Part shown: positions 16,349-24,510 of the stretch, piece after piece
How the letters are laid out: each line of letters starts with the position of its first letter
Position numbering within the stretch: the stretch's first letter is position 1
From: VXNE01 sp965203615
GTDB taxonomy: Bacteria; Pseudomonadota; Gammaproteobacteria; Pseudomonadales; Azotimanducaceae
Length of the DNA stretch: 64,000 nt
Direction of reading: 5' to 3'
NCBI GenBank assembly: GCA_965203615.1
Contig: OZ241900.1
Location: 4,216,001 to 4,280,000 of the forward strand
Notes under the pieces: model-generated
The model's input: only the letters and a program-made list of their open reading frames with translations
Told to the model about the DNA's origin: nothing
The model's database searches: none
Made by a program: the position numbers and the translations under genes

Positions 16349-17212
16349 TCACCATTCGATCCCAAACCGAGCTTTCATCGCGGTTGTCCGAGCCCAATTC
16401 GCACCCGGCAACCGCTCCACGAGGTTCACGAAAACGCGTTGGAACGACTCCGCCTGCGCGCTTTCGGTCATTGCCTCCGCCCAGGCGGCGGGCAACAGCG
16501 GACGTACGTCCTGCCGGAGCCTACCTTGCGCCAACTTTGCGAACATGCGCTCCTGCGCCTGTGCACGCGAAATGGACCCACCGGACAGTTCCAGGTAGCG
16601 CCTGAACAGCTCAACGACCCGATCCAGGTCGAGACACTCGAACACCTCCAGTCCGTGCGCCAAATCGAGCAGGTCGCGACCCTTGTCGCGCTGCAACAGC
16701 GCCCTCATCTTCGTTGCCAGCATCTCCTCCGGTGTGAAAGTGGGAACCGCGGCTTCACCCGTGAACCATGGATTCGCAACTGCAAGACGCCTCGCCGCGG
16801 GCGCGTCGAATGCTTCAATCTCTCGCGTGTTGATCTCGACCTTCAAACGAATCGGCACCCCGCTGCCGTCCTCGGATTCCGCGCGAAATCGGAGTCTTGG
16901 CGCGACCGGGCTCTGGCCGAACCGCGCTCGCCCGAGCCAAGGCTCAAGCACAGCCCGCAACCCATCCAGGATTGGACCGATCGGTCCCGGCGAGGTGCGC
17001 ACCAGGTCGATGTCCTCCGAGTAACGCAACGGCGTCGGGAAGTGCAGCTTGTTCAGTGCCGTTCCGCCGCGAAATCGCAACGCACCGCGCAGCATGTCGT
17101 CGCCGAACACCTCAACCAGCGCCCGGCTAACGATCAGATCCTGCTCCACTTGCCGCGGATCCGTCCAAGGGACCACATTGCCCCACGCGACGATGTTCTG
17201 TGCCGGAATCAA
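16349..17212 (-). CDS. abiEii: AbiEii-type nucleotidyltransferase toxin
   Basis: The 287-aa protein carries the nucleotidyltransferase signature FRGGTALNKLHF followed by YSEDIDLV (about residues 63-87), as in AbiEii/AbiGii toxins of type IV toxin-antitoxin systems. Studied homologues inhibit growth, some by adding nucleotides to tRNA, and confer abortive phage resistance. The start overlaps the stop of the antitoxin gene (17209-17212, ATGA). Its position between the intact mmgE gene and an mmgE fragment suggests acquisition as a unit. Confidence 0.9.
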   Translation of the reverse strand: MIPAQNIVAWGNVVPWTDPRQVEQDLIVSRALVEVFGDDMLRGALRFRGGTALNKLHFPTPLRYSEDIDLVRTSPGPIGPILDGLRAVLEPWLGRARFGQSPVAPRLRFRAESEDGSGVPIRLKVEINTREIEAFDAPAARRLAVANPWFTGEAAVPTFTPEEMLATKMRALLQRDKGRDLLDLAHGLEVFECLDLDRVVELFRRYLELSGGSISRAQAQERMFAKLAQGRLRQDVRPLLPAAWAEAMTESAQAESFQRVFVNLVERLPGANWARTTAMKARFGIEW

Positions 17213-18033
17213 ACGTCAGGTTCCGGCAGTCGGCGAACTACCACGCGCCACTTGGCATCGCGCATTACGGGATCCACCGCAAAGTCCGGGTCGGCTTCCC
17301 GTCGGTCCAATTCTGTCCAACGCACCGTGCCCCTCGAGCGCAACCGGCTCAACATTGGGCCCGTCAACTCGTCGTCCCCGCTAATCTGGTCCAGGAGACA
17401 ACCAAGCCTTTGCGCAACCGGCCGCTCCACGCCCTTAGATAGCAACGCGAGCTGATCCGGTTGTATCTCCGGCACAAGTTCGGCTACCACCGTCGCGACA
17501 CTGTCGAGCCCGCCCGACGCCTGCGGATAGCGGAACAGGTCCAGAGCAGTCAGCGCAGCCGACGAGATCTTCATCGTGCCGGTGTCGGTCTTCCTGTCCT
17601 CAATTCCCGGCAGAGCGCTTCCCATATCGCTGCGAAAATAGAAGACGATAAAATTGCGGCCTGCGCGGATTGCCGGAAGCCGTTTGCCGCAAACCACCTG
17701 GAACTCCATTACGGCCTGGTGCGTCGCGCCGTGCAGCTCGGCAGCCTTCAGCAACCCGACGTAGTAGCCCTCATCCTCCCGGTCCATCAGGGCCTCGATG
17801 TACCAGGCGGGCGGCGGCCCGCCCCACGCGGCGTACTGCGGCGGGACTATGACGTAGAATCCCTGGCGCGGTCTCAACAGTTTGCCGGCGCGTTGCAACC
17901 GCTCGGCGGCGTCAAGGAATGACCGGTGCCCGACGCCGAGCGCCCGTTCCGCCTCTACAGCGTCAAACACCGTCCGCCCTTCGGAGAGCAACCGGTCCAC
18001 GTAGCCAGCTAATACTTGCCGATGCCGATTCAT
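17209..18033 (-). CDS. abiEi: AbiEi-type antitoxin, winged-helix regulator
   Basis: The protein has the AbiEi layout: an N-terminal winged helix (FDAVEAERALGVGHRSFLDA, then QRAGKLLRPRQGFYVI), then the AbiEi core with YVGLLKAAELHGATHQAV near residue 90. It is expected to repress its own operon and neutralise the toxin without direct contact with it. Length 274 aa is typical. It precedes the toxin in an overlapping two-gene operon. An inverted repeat just upstream at 18043-18059 is a candidate operator. Confidence 0.88.
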   Translation of the reverse strand: MNRHRQVLAGYVDRLLSEGRTVFDAVEAERALGVGHRSFLDAAERLQRAGKLLRPRQGFYVIVPPQYAAWGGPPPAWYIEALMDREDEGYYVGLLKAAELHGATHQAVMEFQVVCGKRLPAIRAGRNFIVFYFRSDMGSALPGIEDRKTDTGTMKISSAALTALDLFRYPQASGGLDSVATVVAELVPEIQPDQLALLSKGVERPVAQRLGCLLDQISGDDELTGPMLSRLRSRGTVRWTELDRREADPDFAVDPVMRDAKWRVVVRRLPEPDV

Positions 18034-18042
18034 GTCTCATTA

Positions 18043-18059
18043 TCCGCTTTTAACGCGGA
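18043..18059. promoter_or_regulatory. Candidate AbiEi operator (inverted repeat)
   Basis: TCCGC and GCGGA are separated by TTTTAAC and lie about 10 bp before the AbiEi start. AbiEi antitoxins are known to bind inverted repeats in their promoters. The arms are only 5 bp, so this is a suggestion. Confidence 0.35.
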
Positions 18060-18181
18060 AATATGAACACGTTTTGGCGTCCAGCCGGTCGATGGATGCC
18101 AACACAGAGCCTTGCTCCGGGCGTCATCGCCCCTGCGATTCCCTTTACGCAACACTGTAGATTCAACTCAACGCCCCTGTC

Positions 18182-18390
18182 GTGGCCATGGCGCTGCATG
18201 GCGTCGACACGGCGCGTATGGAGAGTTTCAACGACGATGTCGTGTCAAGGACCCCGCCTTGATCGGGACGCGCGACAAGGCCCATGTTGTCGCGTTTGAC
18301 GGGCCGGCGGCGGACACGCGGGTCACCATCACGACCAGGGATGGGCGGGTGGTGCCGCTGGACGTGAACGTGGCCATTCCGGAGCGCGAC
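18182..18390 (+). pseudogene. Fragment of an mmgE/prpD paralogue, frameshifted
   Basis: About 209 bp match 15879-16088 of the intact MmgE gene at roughly 88% identity, beginning GTGGCCATGGCGCTGCA and ending CCATTCCGGAGCG. A two-base insertion (GTCGTGTCAAGG against ATCGTCAAGG in the intact gene) breaks the frame near 18242. Both ends are lost. The divergence shows it is an old paralogue remnant rather than a recent duplication. Confidence 0.85.
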
Positions 18391-18495
18391 CGGTTCCCCG
18401 GTGCCCCGTATCGTGGTTGATCACAATCGAGTTGCGGGTCGAAGGATTCGATCCACCAAGGGTGAAGGTGGGACGCGCGGTTGTCGGCCCCGCCC

Positions 18496-21099
18496 CTACT
18501 CCTCAAACAGTCCCTTGCGCCACCCCCGCAGGAATCCCCGCGGATTAGGTTCGATCGTGATCACGAAGGAAAGGGTTGCCGTCAGGTCGTCTTCGTCGGT
18601 GGCGATCACTGTCACGGTAGCCGTGCCTCCCTCGCCATGCGCGTTCGGCAGTAGAACCAGGTTCGTGCCGTCCACGCGCACCGCGACCAACTCCGGGTCG
18701 CTGGATTCCACCACGTAGGTCAGCGTCTCGCCCTCGGAACCGGTGAACAGGGTAGTCAAGTCGACCTCTACCGCATCGCCGTCGGCGAGCAGCTCGAGCG
18801 TCGGCGGGGTGTCCGTCGCCCGCAGGGGTTTCTTGAACAGGACCAGCGGCGGGCCGGCCGCGGTAGCGATGCCCCGGAAACAGGGATGGCGGTCGGCGCC
18901 GCACAGTGTTGTCGGAATTGGAGGCGCCGCTTCCAGGGTCACCCGCACGGCACCTTCCTCAACCTGTGTCACCGTGATTGGAGCAGCCTCCGTCGCGCCT
19001 GGCAGGATGGCCACGGAGTCCGCTGACAGTTCGCCGTTGCTCGCCGAAACGCTCCCGCGCATCGTGAACGGCGCGCCCTTGGCGACGCTTGCAACGACCG
19101 TCGCGGGGCCAGGGGCCTCCACGGCAGCGTCGGTGCGGGCCAACTCGAGGGTCAGAACGAAAGGCGCTCCGGGATTGTCGTGCAACTGCAACTCCGTCAG
19201 GCCTGCGACGCGGTTGAAGAAGCCGTCGCCGAGCGCTGCGAGACGGTTGCCGTGCAGCCGCAGAGTCACCAGGTTCGTTAGTCCTGAAAGCATGCCGGGA
19301 GGCAACGTCTGCAGACGGTTGCCGCTGATATCGAGGTTGCGCAAGCTTGGCAGATAGTCGAGGTCGCTGGGTTGCAGCGCGTCGATTCCCATGTCGGCGA
19401 GAGTGAGAGATCTTCGCCTGTTCAGGTCGACCGTGGATACCGCCGAACAGGCCGCGGTCCGACGCAGTGCATCGCGTACTTCGGGCGTGCGGTCGCATAC
19501 CCCCTCGTTGATCGTCACCGTCGCGGTTGCCGCGCCCAGCGCGATATCGTTCCGGTGCTGGGCGGGGACCACGATTGCGACGGTGAACACTTCCCGTGCG
19601 GGTTCGATGTCGCTGTCGTCCCGGATCGTTATCTCGATGTCCGCATCGGTCTGGCCTGCCGGGATGGCGATCGTGCCGCCGGTGCCGTGATAGTCCGTTG
19701 CGTCCGCGTCCCGGGTGTTCGGATTGCTGTCCGTGCCGAAGACGTATCCGAGGGAGGTGGCGGCGGTCATCGAACGGCTCAGTCGGACGGTCAGGCGCGT
19801 CGTTCCCCCCTCCGGTGCCGAGGCGGAGGTGGCCGTGAAGAATGCCACGCGGCCCACCATCGCGCGGAAGCTCTGCGAGGCGGTCAGTCCACCGTTGTCG
19901 CGGGCCGTCACCGTCACGGAAGCGCCTCCCCTGGCGACGCCGCGAACGGTCAGGACGCTGCCCTGAACCGTGGCCGTCACGGTGCCCGTGTTGTCGGACA
20001 CGGCGCTGAACGTCATCGCGTTGCCTTCGGGATCCCGGAAGTGGTTGGACAGGTTGATCCGCGCGCTGCCGCCGACTGAGAGGAATTGCATGGCGATTGC
20101 GGTAGTGGTCTCGGGGGGCTCGTTCGCGGCGGCGAGCGGCGTGCCGCTCTCGACGGAGGAGGGCGTCCCGTCGCCGTTTTCGTTGCTGGTGGCGATGACG
20201 CGAACGGAGTACTGGACTCCGGGGATGAGGTTCGGGATCGTGACCTGCGAGCCGGTTACGACGCGTTGCCGGGCGCTACCGAAGTTCTGGCCGCCCGATC
20301 TCCATTGCACCTTGTAGCTATCGGCGCCGGCGACTGAATTCCACGACACGTTCAGTACCCCGGTGCCAGGCGTGACCGAAACGCCGGTCACCTGGCCTGG
20401 CGGCTGGCTCGTGGTGTCGAGAACGAACGAGAGCGTCGCCATGTGCGCGTTCGTGAACGGGGCCACTCCCCTGAGTCTGGTGATGGTTCCCTGCGGATTG
20501 GTATTGGGGTTGCTCAGCGAGAACGTGTCGCCGTCCTCGGTGCCGGCATCGTAGGGATACAGGTTGATATCGACCCTCGCTTGCCAGTTCCCTTGCCCGT
20601 CGAGCAGCGACCGTCCCGAGATGCCGACAAACCAGTCCGGACTCGGGCCGATCATCGACGAAAGGGTGATCAGGGGGTGGTCTTCGGGGACGTTGATACT
20701 GAAAGTGGCGGTACCCGTTCCGCCGAAAGAGACACCTTGCTGGATGACCGCGTGATGGTGAGGACTGGCTTGGATCTCGGCGCGGAGGGTGCTGGTTCCC
20801 CCTATCTCCGCCATTGACTCGACGCCCGGCGTGGCCGTGCCGCCGACACTCCAGAACGAGACGCTGCTGTTGTGGATCGCGCCGATCAGGGTGGTGAAAT
20901 GCGCGCTGCCGGGCAGGTCGCCGGTTGGGGTCGTGCTTGCGTCAGTCCAGTTGCCGGTAAAGGTGACGTTGTAAGTTGCAGTGTCGACGTTTTGCGCCGA
21001 TGCCGGGCCGGCAATGCAGATTGCCATGATTGCCGGGAGCGTCCAGACCAGCCTGCGCCAGCCTGTCGCCGGAACGGAACCGTGTCGATGTCGAATCAT
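18496..21099 (-). CDS. Secreted multidomain protein: Spondin_N, Fn3, Calx-beta, leucine-rich repeats
   Basis: An 867-aa exported protein. A signal peptide ends near residue 35 (GPASA/QN). Domains in order are Spondin_N (about 38-230; HNSSVSFWSVGG, IGPSPDWFVGISG, NLYPYDAGTEDG), a fibronectin type III domain (about 235-330), a cadherin-like domain (NHFRDPEGNAMTFS), a Calx-beta domain (APEGGTTRLTVRL), leucine-rich repeats (LRNLDISGNRLQTLPPGM) and a final Ig/cadherin-like repeat. It ends GFLRGWRKGLFEE. ATG 21099 shares one base with the TauD-like stop (TGATG), so translation is coupled. An open frame continues upstream to 21447 but overlaps that gene. Adhesion or surface binding is likely; the ligand is unknown. 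Confidence 0.85.
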   Translation of the reverse strand: MIRHRHGSVPATGWRRLVWTLPAIMAICIAGPASAQNVDTATYNVTFTGNWTDASTTPTGDLPGSAHFTTLIGAIHNSSVSFWSVGGTATPGVESMAEIGGTSTLRAEIQASPHHHAVIQQGVSFGGTGTATFSINVPEDHPLITLSSMIGPSPDWFVGISGRSLLDGQGNWQARVDINLYPYDAGTEDGDTFSLSNPNTNPQGTITRLRGVAPFTNAHMATLSFVLDTTSQPPGQVTGVSVTPGTGVLNVSWNSVAGADSYKVQWRSGGQNFGSARQRVVTGSQVTIPNLIPGVQYSVRVIATSNENGDGTPSSVESGTPLAAANEPPETTTAIAMQFLSVGGSARINLSNHFRDPEGNAMTFSAVSDNTGTVTATVQGSVLTVRGVARGGASVTVTARDNGGLTASQSFRAMVGRVAFFTATSASAPEGGTTRLTVRLSRSMTAATSLGYVFGTDSNPNTRDADATDYHGTGGTIAIPAGQTDADIEITIRDDSDIEPAREVFTVAIVVPAQHRNDIALGAATATVTINEGVCDRTPEVRDALRRTAACSAVSTVDLNRRRSLTLADMGIDALQPSDLDYLPSLRNLDISGNRLQTLPPGMLSGLTNLVTLRLHGNRLAALGDGFFNRVAGLTELQLHDNPGAPFVLTLELARTDAAVEAPGPATVVASVAKGAPFTMRGSVSASNGELSADSVAILPGATEAAPITVTQVEEGAVRVTLEAAPPIPTTLCGADRHPCFRGIATAAGPPLVLFKKPLRATDTPPTLELLADGDAVEVDLTTLFTGSEGETLTYVVESSDPELVAVRVDGTNLVLLPNAHGEGGTATVTVIATDEDDLTATLSFVITIEPNPRGFLRGWRKGLFEE

Positions 21100-22304
21100 C
21101 AAGCTTCGAGGACTTCCCGCGGCGTCGTGTAGTCGAGGAAAATGTGCTCGCTGACCCACTCCGGGGAGTCGTGTCGCGGCAGCGTCAACGCCGGCGTGCC
21201 CTTGCAACTGATGCGGTAGAGCAGGCGGGCGTCGTCCAGCGACTGGATGTTGTCCTTGGACGGCGGCGCGACGTGCAGGGTCATGAAGAGATCCCACAGG
21301 GTGACGTCGCCGGGCGTGTGGGCGTGGTCGTAGCGGAACTCGGGCTGGAGTACATGGGACTCGAGTTCCTCGAGAAACTCGCGGGACGCTTCCGCGGACA
21401 TGCCGTCGACCTCGAGCGGTATCTGGGTCGGAGGCCGGGGGCACCACAGCGGACTGTGCAGCGACCTGATGCCGGAACGCGGGTTGGTGAGAACCAGCGG
21501 CACGAGGGCGGCTTCGTCGTTCCGGTTATAGGAATGCCGACGCACCCTGATCCGCGAGAGACGCGCCTGCTCGGCGTCGGGCAGGGCTGCGAATGCTGCG
21601 GCCGTATCGGCGAAGGAGGTCTCGCCGTTCAGCGGCAGCGACCTGCGCAGCCGCAGCAAACCGGGATCGGAATCTTCGAAATAGCGATCCGTCTGAGAAT
21701 CGTCGGGGCCGGGAACCCATTCGGGAACCCATGTGCCGCCCGGCGCGTCGCGCGCGACCGGCGCCTTGTGGACCAGGAACATGGATACGTGCAGCGGTAT
21801 CGCATGGTGCTCGATATCCGTGTGCCACGTGGTCGCCGGGATCAGCTTCGGTCCGGCGTCGCGTTCCTCGTCGCTGAGGTCCCGGACGTTGGTGACGACG
21901 AACACGGCTGGAGAGTCGGCGCCCGGCAGGCAGCGCAGCTCTCCGGGAAAGGCGGCGTTCACCCGTGTAGAGGGTCGTTCCTCGAGCGGCAGCAGTTCGG
22001 GCTTGTAGTACCGCGTCTTGCCGAGGCGCTGGAAGTTGCTCGGATGCGGCAGCGGCGCGCCCCAGTGGTTGGCGAAACGCTCGAAGTGGGCCGCGGAAAA
22101 GGTGTCCAGGTCCTGTCCCGCGAGGGTCATGATGCGGTGATGGGCCAGTGCATCGAGGAGAGCGTCGACCTGCTCGGCTTCCAGCGCCTCGCTGAGATCG
22201 ATTCCGCTGATCCTGATCCCGGCGCCGCTGGCCGCCAGGGGGCTTTCGCAGCGGACTTGCCCGCCAAACGCCTTTTGCAGTCGCGTTTCGATCGCTTTAC
22301 CCAT
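21099..22304 (-). CDS. TauD/TfdA-family Fe(II)/2-oxoglutarate dioxygenase-like protein
   Basis: The 401-aa protein carries the iron-binding facial triad pattern: WHTDIEHH (His and Asp, about residue 180) and a distal His in DLFMTLHVAP (about 350). RIRVRRHSYNR and TPGDVTLWD blocks fit the TauD double-stranded beta-helix. Members hydroxylate taurine, 2,4-D or other small acids; the substrate is not predictable here. It begins 7 bp after the Gfo/Idh/MocA stop and ends coupled to the spondin-domain gene. Confidence 0.82.
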   Translation of the reverse strand: MGKAIETRLQKAFGGQVRCESPLAASGAGIRISGIDLSEALEAEQVDALLDALAHHRIMTLAGQDLDTFSAAHFERFANHWGAPLPHPSNFQRLGKTRYYKPELLPLEERPSTRVNAAFPGELRCLPGADSPAVFVVTNVRDLSDEERDAGPKLIPATTWHTDIEHHAIPLHVSMFLVHKAPVARDAPGGTWVPEWVPGPDDSQTDRYFEDSDPGLLRLRRSLPLNGETSFADTAAAFAALPDAEQARLSRIRVRRHSYNRNDEAALVPLVLTNPRSGIRSLHSPLWCPRPPTQIPLEVDGMSAEASREFLEELESHVLQPEFRYDHAHTPGDVTLWDLFMTLHVAPPSKDNIQSLDDARLLYRISCKGTPALTLPRHDSPEWVSEHIFLDYTTPREVLEA

Positions 22305-22311
22305 GCAGCCG

Positions 22312-23325
22312 CTACCCTATCTCTACGCGCTGGCCCGTGCGCGCGGATTCGTGCACCGCATCGATGAGACGCATGGTCCCCACGGACATTTCGTCCGGCA
22401 GGAGCGTCGGCTCGCCTGTCGACAAGGCGTTCACCAAGTCGAGGAGTTCCGCGCGGTAGGGATTCTGTCCTTGCACTTGGATTGTCTCCTCCTGGGGATC
22501 GCGATAGTCGGCGTTGGCCCATGTGTAGGTCGACGATTCGTCTCTCGGCCATGACCAGGCCGTGCGCGGGATCCAGATGGTGCCTTCTGTGCCGACTACC
22601 TCGCAGCTCCCCCGGCGGGGCCAGCCGAAACTGGTGTCGAACTGCCCGATCACTCCGTTCTCGAAATGCAGCGTTCCCAGGAGGGTGTGCCAGATCTCGG
22701 CGTCCGCATCGAAATTCCCGTTGGCAGACACCCACAGGGGATCCTCGCCGACCAGGTAACGGATGCTGCTGAGGCAATAGCAGCCGAGATCCATGGCCGC
22801 TCCGCCGCCGAGTTCGCCGCGCCGGCGCCAGTTGGTCGGATTCGAGGAGCCGGACGAGAAGCTGGCCCGGATACAGCGAAGTTCGCCGACCGCGCCGTTG
22901 TCGAGACGCTCCTTCACCGCGTGCGTCTGCGGGTGATACAGATGCATGAACCCTTCCACCAGGATCACGCCGGCGGACCTGGCGGCCTGGAACATCCGCT
23001 CCGCCTCGTCGGCGCTGAGCGCGATCGGCTTTTCGCAAAAGATGCCGCGAACCCCGCCGTTCACCCCGTCCAGCACGTTCTCCATGTGGGAGGCGGGCCA
23101 GGAGCCGACGATCAGGATGTCGGGCTGCTGCTCCGCCAGCATTTTCTCCGCATCGGAATAGGTGTTCTCGATGCCGAAGAGTTCGGCGAAATTGGCGAGC
23201 GACTCCGCGTGGGCATCGCAGGCCGCGACCGGTTCGATCTCGGGGATGTCTGCCCATAGGGGTGCCAGGGTGCCCCTCGCGTGGCCGCCGCAGCCGATGA
23301 TCGCCAGCTTCAACTTGTCAGTCAT
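22312..23325 (-). CDS. Gfo/Idh/MocA-family NAD(P)-dependent oxidoreductase
   Basis: The N-terminal Rossmann fold shows LAIIGCGGHARGTL (GxGxxA-type loop, residues 6-19) and the family EKPIALS motif near residue 98. The C-terminal alpha/beta domain contains GGGAAMDLGCYCLS, the usual substrate-side motif with D...C/H. Such enzymes oxidise or reduce sugars, inositols and related polyols. ATG 23325 is preceded by GGGAGGGA. At 337 aa it is standard. It lies in a minus-strand group with a beta-helix protein, flavin monooxygenase and TauD-like enzyme. Confidence 0.9.
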   Translation of the reverse strand: MTDKLKLAIIGCGGHARGTLAPLWADIPEIEPVAACDAHAESLANFAELFGIENTYSDAEKMLAEQQPDILIVGSWPASHMENVLDGVNGGVRGIFCEKPIALSADEAERMFQAARSAGVILVEGFMHLYHPQTHAVKERLDNGAVGELRCIRASFSSGSSNPTNWRRRGELGGGAAMDLGCYCLSSIRYLVGEDPLWVSANGNFDADAEIWHTLLGTLHFENGVIGQFDTSFGWPRRGSCEVVGTEGTIWIPRTAWSWPRDESSTYTWANADYRDPQEETIQVQGQNPYRAELLDLVNALSTGEPTLLPDEMSVGTMRLIDAVHESARTGQRVEIG

Positions 23326-23451
23326 TTTGTCCCTCCCTCTGGCGCAGATAACCAAATCGGGCGGCTGAGGTCCAGCACTGGCAGCAGTCGGGACTTCGAC
23401 AGGTTTCTGGGATTGCCTGCTGCCGGGTAACCATCCGATGCAGTTCTTCGA

Positions 23452-24471
23452 CTACAGCGCGCGCAGCGCCGGTAGTACTTCCTGTGCGAGCGCTCCGCGT
23501 GTCCCGAAAGCACGCCCACCGGCAAAATAGATGTGGCTCAAGCCCAGCTTCACGATGGGCGTGAGGCGCTCGACAACCTCTTCCACGGTTCCGGTGACGG
23601 CGAACCAGTCGATGAAGTCCTGATCGATGATCCTTGCGTGGGGCGCTTCGCCCTGCGAGTGATGCGCGGTGTCGTATTCGGTTTGAAGGCGTGACGTGAC
23701 GCGGCGCATGATCTCGGGTTGGCGGGCGAAATCGGTTCCGGCGCCGGCGCTGAAGTGCGCGAATGTCGCGACCCCGCCGCGGATGGATTCGCGAACCTGT
23801 TCCCTGTCCGTGCCGACGGCGACGTTGATGTATGCGCCGATGGGAATGCTGTCGGCATCGCGTCCGGCGGCTTGCGCGGCCCGGCGCACGGTATCGATGC
23901 CCCAGGACAGGCGATCGAGATCGGCACCCACCGCCAGCGTCACGCGATCTGCAAGACTCGCTGCCAGCGCGAGGGATCTGGGTCCCGATCCCACCATGTC
24001 CACGGGCACTTTTTCCACTTCGACGAGGTCGAGCCAGCGCAGGCGGCTGGGGAAGCCGTTCTGGTCGACCACGCCACCAGAGAGGTATCCCTGCAGGTCC
24101 CGAATGTAGGCTCCATATTCTTTCGGGGACGCGATGTTCCGACCGATATGCAGAACGGCGCTATCGCCCCGACCAATGCCGAGGATCGCCCGGCCACCGC
24201 TTTCCGCCTGCACGCTCATGATGCTCGTGGCGGTCACTGCGGCATGGCGCGTAATCGGATTGGTCACGCCGGTGCCGAGCATGATGGAGGAGGTCGCCTT
24301 CGCGCAGAGAGCGAGCTGCGAGTAGACGTCTCCCCGGAGGTTCTGGCTGTCCGTCAGCAGGAAGATGTCGAAGCCGTTTCGCTCCGCGGCCTCTGCTGCC
24401 GGGACCGCGATCCCGGGTGTCGCGAGACCCATGGCGGCGAACTGGGTGGAACCGGAACGTGGTGTTGCCAT
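23452..24471 (-). CDS. LLM-class flavin-dependent oxidoreductase (luciferase-like)
   Basis: The 339-aa protein has the luciferase-like TIM-barrel markers: FDIFLLTDSQNLRGD, LGTGVTNPITRH near residue 77, AILGIGRGDSAV near residue 100, and VTLAVGADLDR. It uses FMN or F420; this stretch resembles F420-type reductases as well as bacterial monooxygenases. ATG 24471 is preceded by GAGGA at good spacing, so the 10-residue extension to 24501 is unlikely. It is encoded 39 bp after the beta-helix gene and 126 bp before the Gfo/Idh/MocA gene. Confidence 0.85.
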   Translation of the reverse strand: MATPRSGSTQFAAMGLATPGIAVPAAEAAERNGFDIFLLTDSQNLRGDVYSQLALCAKATSSIMLGTGVTNPITRHAAVTATSIMSVQAESGGRAILGIGRGDSAVLHIGRNIASPKEYGAYIRDLQGYLSGGVVDQNGFPSRLRWLDLVEVEKVPVDMVGSGPRSLALAASLADRVTLAVGADLDRLSWGIDTVRRAAQAAGRDADSIPIGAYINVAVGTDREQVRESIRGGVATFAHFSAGAGTDFARQPEIMRRVTSRLQTEYDTAHHSQGEAPHARIIDQDFIDWFAVTGTVEEVVERLTPIVKLGLSHIYFAGGRAFGTRGALAQEVLPALRAL

Positions 24472-24510
24472 GGCTTTGTGTTCCTCGACTTCCCGAGACA
24501 ACCCTCCGCA

